NCBI RefSeq assembly: GCF_015207705.1
Contig: NZ_JADEWI010000018.1
Coordinates: 1 to 64,000, forward strand
Direction of reading: 5' to 3'
Length of the DNA stretch: 64,000 nucleotides
From: Nostoc sp. LEGE 06077
Lineage (GTDB): Bacteria > Cyanobacteriota > Cyanobacteriia > Cyanobacteriales > Nostocaceae
Each line of letters starts with the position of its first letter. Positions within the stretch are counted from its first letter, which is position 1. The translations under genes and the position numbers were made by a program. Under the pieces are notes generated by a model. It did no database searches, was not told the origin of the DNA, and saw nothing but the letters and a program-made list of their open reading frames with translations. Shown in pieces: positions 34,429-43,895 of this stretch.

Positions 34429-35409
34429 CTAGGGAGGAGGATTCACGAAGGAAGAATTGAACAAACTGTTTAATTCAGGAATGCGGGTCAAGTTTCCAGC
34501 ACGAATAAAAAAGTCTGCATATATTTTGGCAGCTTTGTAGATAGAGTTAGGGTTACTAGATTCAAAGAGTTTTTGATTTTCGGCTAAATTAGTTAGGTTT
34601 ATTCCCTCCAAAGAGATTGTATTGCTAGGAATTTTTAACACTTTGCTGATGATCTCATTTCCTTCTTGAACATTTGCTTTCCAGTAGGCTGCGGCTTGCA
34701 GCCATCCTCGGACAAATGCACGAACATCTTCGGGGCGATCGCGGATTATCTCTTTGCGAAAGACAATCAGATCTAAAATCAAGCCAGAGGTTTGTTTGCT
34801 AGTAAATAAAATATGTCCCCCTGATTTCATAGCTTCAGAAAGATGGGGTTCCCAAGTGTGTCCGGCTTGAATAACATGATTTTTTAGACGTTGAGGAATT
34901 TCTGAAGCCTCTAATTTAACCAAGTTCACATCATCGCTGGTTAAGTTAGCTTTTTTCAACATCTCAGTCACGAAAACTTCGCTAAAACCGCCTAGATTTG
35001 CACCCAGCTTTTTACCTTTCAAGTCAGCAACGGTTTTAATTTCTGATTGGGCGACTACTACATCTGCTCCTGTTGATTCATTTACAATCATCACGCCTTG
35101 TATATCTGGATTTGTGGCACTCAAGATGATAAAACTTCCCAAAGAAGATATAACACCATCATACTTACCCGCACTGAAATTTGCTGCTTCTAATCGGATG
35201 TATCGTTTATGAGTTATTTCTACATCTACCCCTTGGGCTTTGAAGAATCCTTTTTGTTGAGCAATTACACTTGGATATTCTCCAACAAAATATCCAATTG
35301 GTATTTTTAAGGGAGGGCGTTTTAATTGAGTCGGTACTGAACCATGACAAGTAAATAGCAAACAGGTAGTAATCATAAAAATACTTATATATCTCAGTAG
35401 TTTAAGCAT
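34429..35409 (-). CDS. ABC-type solute-binding protein (NitT/TauT/SsuA-like)
   Basis: This 326-residue periplasmic binding protein has an N-terminal hydrophobic signal with a possible lipobox (LLFTCHGS) and the SsuA/THI5 fold: IGYFVGEYPSVIAQQKGFFKAQGVDVEIT, a ligand-loop KYDGVISS and DLKGKKLGANLGG. The start is the ATG at 35409; a TTG at 35424 is upstream. No permease or ATPase gene is adjacent. The only partner is the diguanylate cyclase gene nine bases downstream, so a sensory role is more likely than transport. The ligand cannot be read; the family covers nitrate, sulfonates, taurine and thiamine precursors. Confidence 0.85.
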   Translation of the reverse strand: MLKLLRYISIFMITTCLLFTCHGSVPTQLKRPPLKIPIGYFVGEYPSVIAQQKGFFKAQGVDVEITHKRYIRLEAANFSAGKYDGVISSLGSFIILSATNPDIQGVMIVNESTGADVVVAQSEIKTVADLKGKKLGANLGGFSEVFVTEMLKKANLTSDDVNLVKLEASEIPQRLKNHVIQAGHTWEPHLSEAMKSGGHILFTSKQTSGLILDLIVFRKEIIRDRPEDVRAFVRGWLQAAAYWKANVQEGNEIISKVLKIPSNTISLEGINLTNLAENQKLFESSNPNSIYKAAKIYADFFIRAGNLTRIPELNSLFNSSFVNPPP

Positions 35410-35625
35410 AAAGACTATAACCAATTCTATAAATCATAGTTATAGTTATTGTTTATACAATTAAGAAATATTAAATTGATTCAATTTATATCTAAAGACA
35501 GGTAACAGCAAGTTTTTAGTATCACCTAACTTTTTTGATCTGCGGTTATATGAGCCAGCCAAATTAATCTCAGAATTTATCAAACGCAGAGTATCGCTGA
35601 GTTTTTTTAAGAGAGTTTACGTGAC

Positions 35626-36045
35626 TTACATTGATGGGGGAAGAATCCCCAATTGTTGCATCAAAGCCATGATATCTGCCTGTCCCCAATGTTCAGTTAT
35701 TTTGCCATCAACAATCTGGTCTATGTGCATCACGGCAAATTTAACTTGCTGACCTGTGGGCGGAAAACCGAGTAATTCTCCTTGATGAGTTCCGCTGAAT
35801 GTGCCACGGGTGACAACTTTATCATTCTCAACAATCACATCTGCAAATGTATGCTTCCCATCGGGAAACGCAGTACGCATCATCAACCCATACTCTATAA
35901 AGCCAGCTAAATCGAGAGGTTCGGATGCGCCTGTTGTATGGGCTGTAAAATTTGCGGCGATGATTTTTTTGGCTTGTTCAACACTGCCATTGTCAAAGGC
36001 TTGGTAGAATTCCAGGGCAACGGCTTTGTTTTGTGCGGTAGACAT
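35626..36045 (-). CDS. SnoaL-like ester-cyclase family protein
   Basis: A 139-residue NTF2-fold protein of the SnoaL type. The pattern NKAVALEFYQAF, the AFPDGKHTFADVIVENDKVVTRGTFSGTH core split across two strands, and the C-terminal KITEHWGQADIMALMQQLG are typical. Such proteins include polyketide cyclases and many orphans of unknown substrate. No polyketide genes are nearby, so the function here is open. Confidence 0.85.
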   Translation of the reverse strand: MSTAQNKAVALEFYQAFDNGSVEQAKKIIAANFTAHTTGASEPLDLAGFIEYGLMMRTAFPDGKHTFADVIVENDKVVTRGTFSGTHQGELLGFPPTGQQVKFAVMHIDQIVDGKITEHWGQADIMALMQQLGILPPSM

Positions 36046-36116
36046 GGTTAGCGTACTGACAGGGTATTAAGCATTTAAATACCCTTATATTTACTCATAG
36101 TCAAGCGTAAACACTA

Positions 36117-38144
36117 TTAAAATCGCTGACCTATACCTAGATGCACTTTACTTTCTCCTTGGTCGTTAACGCCGTAGTCAGCCCGAATTAACCCCAGTGG
36201 GGAATCTAAACGCACACCTGCACCATAACCAAAGCCGTAGCCTGGTTTATCACGCGCACCCGCCGGATCTCCTAAAACGGTGCTACCCGAACCCAAGTCT
36301 GAGCCGAAGTCAGCAAATAACACACCGCCAACTATGGGTAGGATGGGAAAGCGATATTCTGCGGAAGCTAAAACGTAACTGCGTCCACTCCCAACCTTCC
36401 CGCCATCGTAACCGCGTATGGAGTTGGAACCACCTAAATTAAAGGCTTCGTACGGTGGTAAATCCCCAATGACTGTACCCGCTTGGACGTTTAAAGCAAA
36501 TACTTGCGGTTGCTTACTATCGAATACTTTGACTGGTACATATTGGCTGAAATTAGCTGTGACGCGGTTGAGGGAAATATTACCCTGACCGACGGGGATA
36601 GATTGTTCTGTACTCAATTTTAGTAAGGAACCTTGAGTTGGGTTGAGTGGGTTATTTCTGTTATCTTTGGCGGCGGTGAAAGATACGGTAGTCAAGTCAT
36701 CAATACCTGTACCACTGGCGGATAGGGGGTTATTTTGGGCATCCGTTGGCGTAACATTACCTTGGCGATCGCGGATTGTTGTCCTGGTATAATTCAATCC
36801 TAAAGAAGCATCCCAACCATCAATCGGTCTTTGCAAGCTGACACTACCGCCAATCTGTCCTTCTCGCACTTTATCGCCGTTGGCTAATTTGATGGTGTCG
36901 TCAAAGGTTTCAGAAAGTTCTTGGCGACGGAAGCCGTTAACGGTGTAACCTAGGCGATCGGGATTGTTGGGACGATAAGGATTGATTAATTTCCCGTCAA
37001 ATTGCAAATCACGACTACTTAAACCCACATTTAAATTTAATATATTGTTCTTTCCGGCAACATTTTGGTCTTGATAATTAACAGTACCAATTAATCCTTG
37101 ATCGGCGTTATAACTCCCACCTAAGTTAATTGCCCGTGCGCCATTTTCTTTGAGTTCATAAACTAAATTTAAATTTGTCGCATCGCCTTCTAATGCAACA
37201 TTCACGCTGGAAAATAAGCCTGTGCGATATAGTTGCTGAATATCTTGCTGAACTAATTTTTCTTGAAAGATTTGCCCAGATTTGAGTTGAATTTGCTGGC
37301 GTAAAAAGTCTGGTTTGGTGCGTCCACTTATAGGATTACCTTTGCTATCAACGGTTTGACCTTCGTCGTTGACAAAGCGAAATCTAATCTCACCTACTAA
37401 ACCTTCCGCTACGTTGATATTCAAAATTCCCTCACGGCTAGGTTTAATGGATAGTACCCGCGCCAAGTTATAACCGTTGTCGGTGTACCATTTGTTGACT
37501 TGTTCTACAGCTTTTTGCAATCCCGCGGGACTGATGGCGCTATTGAATTGGGGCTGGAATCGTTCGAGAACGACTGGATAAGTTAGTACCTTTGCGCCAG
37601 AAAGTTGCAGCGATCGCACTATGACTGGTTGCACTTGATAAGTTACACTCAACCCTGTGGCTGTGGTGCGGCTGTTGACGTTGGCAGTGGTAAATAACCC
37701 AGTCTCTAAAATTGCGGCGACATCTTGTTGTAACTGGTTTTGGCTGGTGTCTCCCCCTGTTTGGGTTTTGATAACTCGGCGGACAATTTCTTGTAATTCG
37801 GGAGTTGCGCCTACTACCTGTACATCTGTTGCTGTGAGGACTAAATTATTATCTGTTGGTAAAGATGTAGGGAGTTTAACGGTAGTATTAGCCTGATTGA
37901 CTGGAGTTAGTACTACTGGAGAATTTTTATTAATACCTTTGGTATTTGCGGAAAACTGTGGCACGATGACAGTTTCTGGTGCTGAAATAGCTTCTGTGCG
38001 TGTGGGAGTTTCTTCAATTACCGGAACTACTACATCTTTTTTAGTTTCGTTGGCTGAGGTAGTTGGTGCAGCTAGTGCTTGTTGAGTCACATTACTAGCC
38101 GCTAAAGTAGCTAAAGTTAAAATTGCTGTTTTAGAAATTTGCAT
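36117..38144 (-). CDS. Omp85/BamA-family outer-membrane protein
   Basis: This 675-residue protein has a signal peptide ending near QALAA, a Pro/Thr/Val-rich linker (about 30-100), three POTRA domains (about 105-340; the third contains LVQQDIQQLYRTGLFSSVNV), and a 16-strand barrel (about 345-675). The barrel carries the family signature SNSIRGYDGGKVG and ends in the outer-membrane motif VHLGIGQRF. Cyanobacteria have two or three such proteins, one essential for barrel assembly; which one this is cannot be told from sequence alone. It is divergent from the lipid-A-disaccharide-synthase-like gene across a repeat-bearing gap. Confidence 0.9.
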   Translation of the reverse strand: MQISKTAILTLATLAASNVTQQALAAPTTSANETKKDVVVPVIEETPTRTEAISAPETVIVPQFSANTKGINKNSPVVLTPVNQANTTVKLPTSLPTDNNLVLTATDVQVVGATPELQEIVRRVIKTQTGGDTSQNQLQQDVAAILETGLFTTANVNSRTTATGLSVTYQVQPVIVRSLQLSGAKVLTYPVVLERFQPQFNSAISPAGLQKAVEQVNKWYTDNGYNLARVLSIKPSREGILNINVAEGLVGEIRFRFVNDEGQTVDSKGNPISGRTKPDFLRQQIQLKSGQIFQEKLVQQDIQQLYRTGLFSSVNVALEGDATNLNLVYELKENGARAINLGGSYNADQGLIGTVNYQDQNVAGKNNILNLNVGLSSRDLQFDGKLINPYRPNNPDRLGYTVNGFRRQELSETFDDTIKLANGDKVREGQIGGSVSLQRPIDGWDASLGLNYTRTTIRDRQGNVTPTDAQNNPLSASGTGIDDLTTVSFTAAKDNRNNPLNPTQGSLLKLSTEQSIPVGQGNISLNRVTANFSQYVPVKVFDSKQPQVFALNVQAGTVIGDLPPYEAFNLGGSNSIRGYDGGKVGSGRSYVLASAEYRFPILPIVGGVLFADFGSDLGSGSTVLGDPAGARDKPGYGFGYGAGVRLDSPLGLIRADYGVNDQGESKVHLGIGQRF

Positions 38145-38490
38145 AACAAATAATTACTAATTCGTAATTCGTAATTGAAGTATGCAAGCCTAAGCCACCA
38201 CTTGCTTTGATTGGGTTTTACCCCAAACCATTGTGGTTCCCTCAATTTATTGACGGAAGTAATAAGCTTCAAGCCCTAGAACACCAATTCAGTAATCCTG
38301 GAAGAACCTCTCCCCCGACCCCTCTCCGCGCCGGAGAGGGGAGCTAATCTACCCCCTTCCCTACTAGGGAAGGGGGCTGGGGGGTTAGGTTTTTCATTAG
38401 GAAATCGATGTTCTAGCTAACTTCTATGGGTTAATTACGAATTATCAATTACAAATTATCTTGACAGTTAATATTGATCATTTGTTTCTT
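38145..38490. other. intergenic region with inverted-repeat element
   Basis: About 345 bp between divergent genes. It holds AATTCGTA tandem units near 38158, the element at 38276-38416 and further AATTAC/AATTAT units before 38460. Promoters for both genes must lie here but no clear motif was recognised. Confidence 0.5.
38276..38416. repeat. MITE-like repeat with two strong hairpins
   Basis: The ends are CTAGAACA (38276-38283) and TGTTCTAG (38409-38416). Inside are the stems CCCCTCTCC (38319-38327)/GGAGAGGGG (38333-38341) and CCCCCTTCCCT (38352-38362)/AGGGAAGGGGG (38366-38376). No target duplication could be read. The CCCCTCTCC motif also appears in the element at 61768. Confidence 0.55.
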
Positions 38491-39843
38491 ATGAGTAATT
38501 CACCATCGACAAATTCTCGGTTACGCTTACTGGTTTTAAGTAACGGTCATGGCGAAGATATAATTGCAGTGCGAATTGTGCAAGCATTCCAGCAACAATC
38601 AAACCCACCAGAAATTTTTGCTTTACCGTTGGTGGGGGAAGGACACGCTTATCAAAATTTGGGTATTCCTTTAATTGGTTCAGTGCGGACGATGCCTTCT
38701 GGTGGTTTTATATATATGGATAACCGTCAACTGATGCGGGATGTGCGCGGTGGGTTAGTACAGTTGACTCTCAGTCAAATTCAAGCAATGCGGCGGTGGG
38801 TGAGTTCGCAAAAAAAATCAGGTAAGCCAGCGGGGATTTTAGCAGTGGGTGATATTGTTCCGCTGTTGTTTGCCTATTTTAGTGGCGCGAATTATGCTTT
38901 TGTCGGCACGGCGAAATCTGAGTATTATGTACAGGATGAAACAGGATTGTTACCACGCAAATCAAAATCTGCCCGTTGGGAAAATTTCTCTGGTTCAATT
39001 TACCATCCTTGGGAACGTTGGTTGATGAGTCGTCGCCCTTGTCGGGCGGTGTTTCCCAGAGATGCTTTGACTACGGAGATATTAAAACAATGGCAGATTC
39101 CGGCGGTTGATGTGGGGAATCCCATGATGGATGGTTTAGCGCCTAGCTTTGGGCTACAACGATTTTATACGGCGGATGTCCAACAACAAGAATTAGCACG
39201 ACCATTGGTTGTGACGTTGCTTCCTGGTTCTCGTCCACCAGAAGCTTATCAAAATTGGCTAGTGATTCTGGAAGCTGTATCTGCGTTATTGGCAAGTTTT
39301 CCAGAGCGTGATGCAGCAGGGCATACTTCTGGTAATGTGGTGTTTTTAGCAGCGATCGCACCCAGTCTTGATACCAGTCAATTAACGTCTAGTTTACAGG
39401 TTCAAGGTTGGCGACCCCACACGGAATCTCCGATTTCTTTACCTGATGCCAATACTTTAATTTTTAAACAACGCCATGCTTATTTGCTGATCTCCCAACA
39501 AGCTTATAACGATTGTTTGCATTTAGGAGATGTGGCGATCGCAATGGCGGGGACAGCTACGGAACAATTTGTTGGTTTAGGTAAACCAGCGATCGCCATT
39601 CCTGGACAAGGGCCACAATATAATTATGCTTTTGCTGAAGCCCAAAGCCGTCTTTTAGGAGATTCTTTGATTTTAATTGAACAGCCGTCCCAAGCAGCGA
39701 AGGTGATGCGATCGCTGCTCCAAAATCCTGACAGGTTACAAATCATCGCTGAGAATGGCTTACGGCGGATGGGTCAACCTGGGGCTGCACGACGAATTGC
39801 TGATTGTTTAGCCGAAAGATTAGTTTTAAGAAGCAAAAAGTAA
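38491..39843 (+). CDS. lipid-A-disaccharide synthase-related protein
   Basis: This 450-residue protein matches the LpxB-related family found in cyanobacteria (TIGR03492 type): LLVLSNGHGEDIIAVRI near the start, VGTAKSEYYVQDETG, the HPWERWLMSRRPCRAVFPRD block, VGNPMMDG, and the sugar-nucleotide-like C-terminal site AMAGTATEQFVGLGKPAIAIPG. The start is the ATG at 38491; the frame continues upstream to a TTG at 38461 but with no ribosome site. It is probably a glycosyltransferase acting on an envelope lipid. It is divergent from the Omp85 gene, which supports an envelope role. Confidence 0.87.
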   Translation: MSNSPSTNSRLRLLVLSNGHGEDIIAVRIVQAFQQQSNPPEIFALPLVGEGHAYQNLGIPLIGSVRTMPSGGFIYMDNRQLMRDVRGGLVQLTLSQIQAMRRWVSSQKKSGKPAGILAVGDIVPLLFAYFSGANYAFVGTAKSEYYVQDETGLLPRKSKSARWENFSGSIYHPWERWLMSRRPCRAVFPRDALTTEILKQWQIPAVDVGNPMMDGLAPSFGLQRFYTADVQQQELARPLVVTLLPGSRPPEAYQNWLVILEAVSALLASFPERDAAGHTSGNVVFLAAIAPSLDTSQLTSSLQVQGWRPHTESPISLPDANTLIFKQRHAYLLISQQAYNDCLHLGDVAIAMAGTATEQFVGLGKPAIAIPGQGPQYNYAFAEAQSRLLGDSLILIEQPSQAAKVMRSLLQNPDRLQIIAENGLRRMGQPGAARRIADCLAERLVLRSKK

Positions 39844-39944
39844 AAGATTCTCTTATTTGAGACTAAAGTGCTGATTTTTGAACATCAATAATCTAGTAAC
39901 TACAGCTATAACTTTTGCCTTTTGCCTTTTAACTTTTAACTTTT

Positions 39945-40667
39945 CTATGCAACTAATCCAGAACGCAATGCACGCACGGCGGCTTGGGTACGGTCATCAG
40001 CACAGAGTTTGTTTAAGATGTTGCGGACGTGGGTTTTAACTGTACCAACGGTGATGTAGAGTTTCTCGGCAATTTGACCATTGCTACATCCAGCAACGAT
40101 TAATTCTAAAATTTCTAATTCTCGTTGGGTTAGGGGATAGGTTTCTAGAACTTGCTCGTATTCTGTGGCTAAGGCTTCAATTTTCACGGTCTTGGGCTGA
40201 TCACCTTTTTGGTTTTCCCCTGGTATACCTTGACGCATTTTGCGTAATACTACATTAGCGATCGCCGGATCAATCCAGGAGTTACCACCATGAGTTGCTT
40301 GGATGGCCTCTGTTAACTTGCTAATGCTGGTCTCTTTCATGTAATAAGAGTCTGCACCTGCGGCAAAAGCTGCTAATACTGCATCCTCTGTGTGATCCAT
40401 TGTCAAGATCAGGATTTTGGTAGCTGTTTGTCCTGTCTCGGCTTGATAACGTCTATATTTGCGGGTGAGTTCAATTCCATCCATGTCAGGTAAGCCAATG
40501 TCTATCACGGCTACATCTGGCTTGGCTGTTTCTAATAGTTTCATACCTTGGGTGGCATTTGCTGCTTCCCCAATTACTTTTAATCCGCTGTGAGACTGCA
40601 ATGCAGCCTTCAGACCCATTCTGGTTAAATCGTGATCCTCAATTAAAATAATGCTGATTTCGTTCAT
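39945..40667 (-). CDS. NarL/LuxR-family response regulator
   Basis: A receiver domain (phosphoacceptor D60 in VAVIDIGLPDMDG, counted from a GTG at 40679; ATG at 40667 preferred; K115 in YYMKET), a variable linker and a LuxR-type helix-turn-helix (LTQRELEILELIVAGCSNGQI, then VGTVKTHVRNILNKL) make up about 240 residues. A DNA-binding output is expected. It lies about 300 bp from and divergent to the PAS histidine kinase at 40975, which is a likely partner. It is the only DNA-binding regulator in the following six-gene two-component block. Confidence 0.9.
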   Translation of the reverse strand: MNEISIILIEDHDLTRMGLKAALQSHSGLKVIGEAANATQGMKLLETAKPDVAVIDIGLPDMDGIELTRKYRRYQAETGQTATKILILTMDHTEDAVLAAFAAGADSYYMKETSISKLTEAIQATHGGNSWIDPAIANVVLRKMRQGIPGENQKGDQPKTVKIEALATEYEQVLETYPLTQRELEILELIVAGCSNGQIAEKLYITVGTVKTHVRNILNKLCADDRTQAAVRALRSGLVA

Positions 40668-40974
40668 TGCTCCACTCACTCTTCATTGATTGCGTCTTTT
40701 TAAGTACCGCTTTTGTAAGCCACTTTATTTATGTTTTCCCAAACCAAAGATAGATGATCTTGCAAAGGGCTTGCATCCACCGATAGAAGTAGGATTTTTC
40801 AATTTTTTCAAATAGATAGATTTAAATATCTAGCCTGGGATATATAGATATTGCCCAACCAAATATGGAATATTTGTGGCAATTTATCGCTTTTAGCAAC
40901 TTTTAGTGATGATGCACAAATTAGTAAATTACTCCAATATTTAACCATAATTAATAGCTGAAAAACTGCACAAA
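40668..40974. other. divergent promoter region, 307 bp
   Basis: AT-rich DNA between the NarL-type regulator and the PAS kinase. It contains TAGATATT/AATATCTA-like half repeats near 40830-40855, too imperfect to call a site. No gene seen. Confidence 0.4.
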
Positions 40975-42960
40975 ATGGATAAATTAGAAAAACTTAAAAT
41001 TGCTTTAGCCAATAGTCAATGCTCTTCATTAATCAAATATATTTTGCCTGAAACTATCAAATTCATTGGATTAATGCAACCGGAGGGCAACCTTCTCGAA
41101 ATTAATCAGTCACCGTTACATTTTAGTGGATTGACTAGCAGTGAGGTAATTGGCTGTCCTTTATGGGAAGTTCCTTGGTGGCATAAGTCAAAGCCAACTC
41201 AAGCAGCAATCAAAACAGCCGTTGCTTGTGCCGCAGCCGGTGAATCTGTAGATTATGAAGTTGAAATATTGGGGGTAGGCGATCGCTTATTAACCTTTCA
41301 TTTTTCCATTAAGCCGATCACCAATCAACAAGGAAAAATTATTTTTTTAATTTTACAAGGGGAAAATCTGCCTGACCCCCAAACTGATGGTGATGAATTG
41401 ATTACCTCTGCTTTTTCCTTACCGCATCACTCACCAGAAATTGCCGAGCGCCAGTTGTCAGAACAAAAATTACGAGAAAATGAGCATCGCTACGCCTCCT
41501 TAGCACAAATGTCACCAGTCGCCATATTTCGCACAGATTTGTCAGGTAACTACCTTTATGTGAATGAGCGGTGGTGTGAATTAGCTGGTCGTTCGGCTGA
41601 ATTGTCCCTCGGTCAAGAATGGCGGAGGGCGATTCACCCCGATGATTTGGCACTTGTAGATCAAGCATGGCGGCGCAGTGTCCCAGATTTACAACCCTTG
41701 CGGTGTGAGTTTCGCTTTCGCCATTCTCCAGATAAAGTTGTGTGGGCGTTTTGCCAAGCTGTGGCAGAAACTCAAGCTAACGGTGCAGTGATTGGCTATA
41801 TCGGCACAGTGATTGATCTGACTGAACCACAACCCACCCAGCAAGCCATAGAAGAAAGCGAAGCCAGATTTCGCATCATGGCAGATACCGCACCTGTGAT
41901 GATTTGGATGTCTGGTATGGATAAGGGCTGTACATTTTTTAATCAAGGCTGGTTAGAATTTACTGGCCGCACAATGATTCAAGAGTTAGGTAACGGCTGG
42001 GCAGAAGGAGTTCATCCAGAGGATTTAGAACGGTGTATCAATATTTATACAACGGCTTTTGATGCCCGCAACTCATTTGTGATGGAGTACCGCCTACGTC
42101 GATTTGATGGGGAATATCGCTGGATTTTAGATACAGGTACGCCAAGATTTTCTCGATATGGTGCGTTTGTCGGGCTTATTGGCTCATGTATTGATATTAG
42201 CGAGCGCAAACAAATCGAACTATCACTCCAAGAGCGCACAGCGGAACTGACTTACTTAAATACCATCTTGACCCAAACCACAGCTACTTTACAAAAGCGC
42301 AATCAGGAATTAGATCAGTTTGCTTATGTCGCTTCTCATGATTTAAAAGCACCACTCAGAGCGATCGCTAATCTCTCACAATGGTTAGAAGAAGACCTTA
42401 ATGATCAACTCCCTCCAGAAAACCAGCAACAGTTAAATTTGTTGCGTGGTCGAGTCCGGCGGATGGAAGGATTGATTAATGGTTTATTGAAATATTCGCA
42501 GATTGGGCGCATTCATCCAGACTTGTCTTTAGTAAATGTCAACGAATTACTCCAAGAAGTAATTGATGCTCTCGCTGCACCAGCAACTTTTAAGATTGAA
42601 GTTGCATCAAAAATGCCTACCTTGATGACTAAGCGGATGCTACTACAACAAGTATTTACCAACTTGATTGAAAATGCGATTAAGTATCACTCACGCCTGG
42701 ATGGCCAGGTAAAAATTTCTGTACAAGACCAAGGTAGTCATTACAAATTTACTATTGCCGATGATGGGCCTGGTATTGCCCCAGAATATCAGCAGAAAGT
42801 GTTTACCATGTTCCAAACTTTAACAGCCCGCGATCTCCAGGAAAGTACAGGCATTGGTTTGGCGATCGTCAAAAAAATTGTCGAAACAGAAGGGGGTACG
42901 ATCAGTTTAGATTCAAGCTTAGGTATTGGCAGCAGTTTTCACTTTACTTGGACTAAATAA
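40975..42960 (+). CDS. multi-PAS sensor histidine kinase
   Basis: This 661-residue soluble kinase has an N-terminal PAS-like region (about 20-125), two clear PAS/PAC units (about 165-285, and 295-410 ending CIDISERK), a coiled coil, a HisKA domain with phosphoacceptor His455 in YVASHDLKAPLRAI, and HATPase boxes (NLIENAIKYHS, DDGPGIAPEY, GIGLAIVKKIVE). The kinase core is of the phytochrome/Cph1-like subtype. No membrane helix. It is followed by the single-domain response regulator at 43217, whose type (Rcp1-like) commonly pairs with this kinase subtype. Confidence 0.9.
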   Translation: MDKLEKLKIALANSQCSSLIKYILPETIKFIGLMQPEGNLLEINQSPLHFSGLTSSEVIGCPLWEVPWWHKSKPTQAAIKTAVACAAAGESVDYEVEILGVGDRLLTFHFSIKPITNQQGKIIFLILQGENLPDPQTDGDELITSAFSLPHHSPEIAERQLSEQKLRENEHRYASLAQMSPVAIFRTDLSGNYLYVNERWCELAGRSAELSLGQEWRRAIHPDDLALVDQAWRRSVPDLQPLRCEFRFRHSPDKVVWAFCQAVAETQANGAVIGYIGTVIDLTEPQPTQQAIEESEARFRIMADTAPVMIWMSGMDKGCTFFNQGWLEFTGRTMIQELGNGWAEGVHPEDLERCINIYTTAFDARNSFVMEYRLRRFDGEYRWILDTGTPRFSRYGAFVGLIGSCIDISERKQIELSLQERTAELTYLNTILTQTTATLQKRNQELDQFAYVASHDLKAPLRAIANLSQWLEEDLNDQLPPENQQQLNLLRGRVRRMEGLINGLLKYSQIGRIHPDLSLVNVNELLQEVIDALAAPATFKIEVASKMPTLMTKRMLLQQVFTNLIENAIKYHSRLDGQVKISVQDQGSHYKFTIADDGPGIAPEYQQKVFTMFQTLTARDLQESTGIGLAIVKKIVETEGGTISLDSSLGIGSSFHFTWTK

Positions 42961-43216
42961 TCAGGCGAATAGAATTGCTCAAGCTTAGGGTGCAAAATAT
43001 TTGTTTACAACTCTCACTAATGGCTGAGGACAGGTATTATCATGCTCATTTACAATAATAGTGAGCTTAATCAAGCTTTGGTCGTTGTATGATTATTCAG
43101 TTATTAATTACTAACTTTAAAAATATCATAAGTAATTAAATGCTAATAATCCAATTGATTTTAATAAGTGATTTATTTGACGAAAACAAAAATTCAGATT
43201 ATTTCATAAAAACATT

Positions 43217-43645
43217 ATGGAAAGAGTTATTAACATATTACTAGTGGAGGACGATGAAGTTGATGTCATGAATGTCAAGCGAGCATTTAAAAAAGTTAAT
43301 ATTACCAATCCCCTTTATCTAGCGAGTGATGGTTTAGAAGCCCTAGCAATATTGCGGGGTAATCCTGATAAATATCCCCAGTTACCACCTGAGCGACGCT
43401 TAATTTTACTAGATTTAAATATGCCCAAAATGAACGGCATAGAATTTCTGCAAGAATTGCGTGCTGATCCAGAACTATGCACAACTCCTGTAGTTGTCAT
43501 GACGACTTCCAATCAGGATCAAGATAGGGTTCAAGCCTATAACTTAAATGTTGCAGGATACATTCTCAAACCTTTAACTTTTACTAAATTTGTGGAGTCC
43601 ATGACAAACTTGAAAAAATACTGGATATTGTGTGAAATAACTTAA
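43217..43645 (+). CDS. single-domain response regulator, Rcp1-like
   Basis: This 142-residue receiver-only protein has an acidic pair in LLVEDDEVDVMNV, phosphoacceptor D66 in RLILLDLNMPKMNG, the VVVMTTSN switch and K in GYILKPL. The insertion RGNPDKYPQLPPERR before the phosphorylation strand is typical of Rcp1-type regulators. It has no output domain and so probably acts as a relay. It lies between two kinase genes on the same strand. Confidence 0.9.
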   Translation: MERVINILLVEDDEVDVMNVKRAFKKVNITNPLYLASDGLEALAILRGNPDKYPQLPPERRLILLDLNMPKMNGIEFLQELRADPELCTTPVVVMTTSNQDQDRVQAYNLNVAGYILKPLTFTKFVESMTNLKKYWILCEIT

Positions 43646-43895
43646 TTTCCTCAAATTCGATAAGGAATGTGTAAAAGTCAAGAGAAAGCAAAAATAATTT
43701 AAGCTAAAGAATCTTAAGTAAGATAATTTCCAAATCGGGATATTATTAATGAATAGACGAATGTCCCCAAGATATAATATTTTTTGAAATTCCTATATCC
43801 AAACTACTAACTTAACTCTCAAACTTTTTATTTGGATAGCTTAAAAATAAAAATGATCTACATTAAATCGCATTGGACAGCGAAAATAAAAGCAA

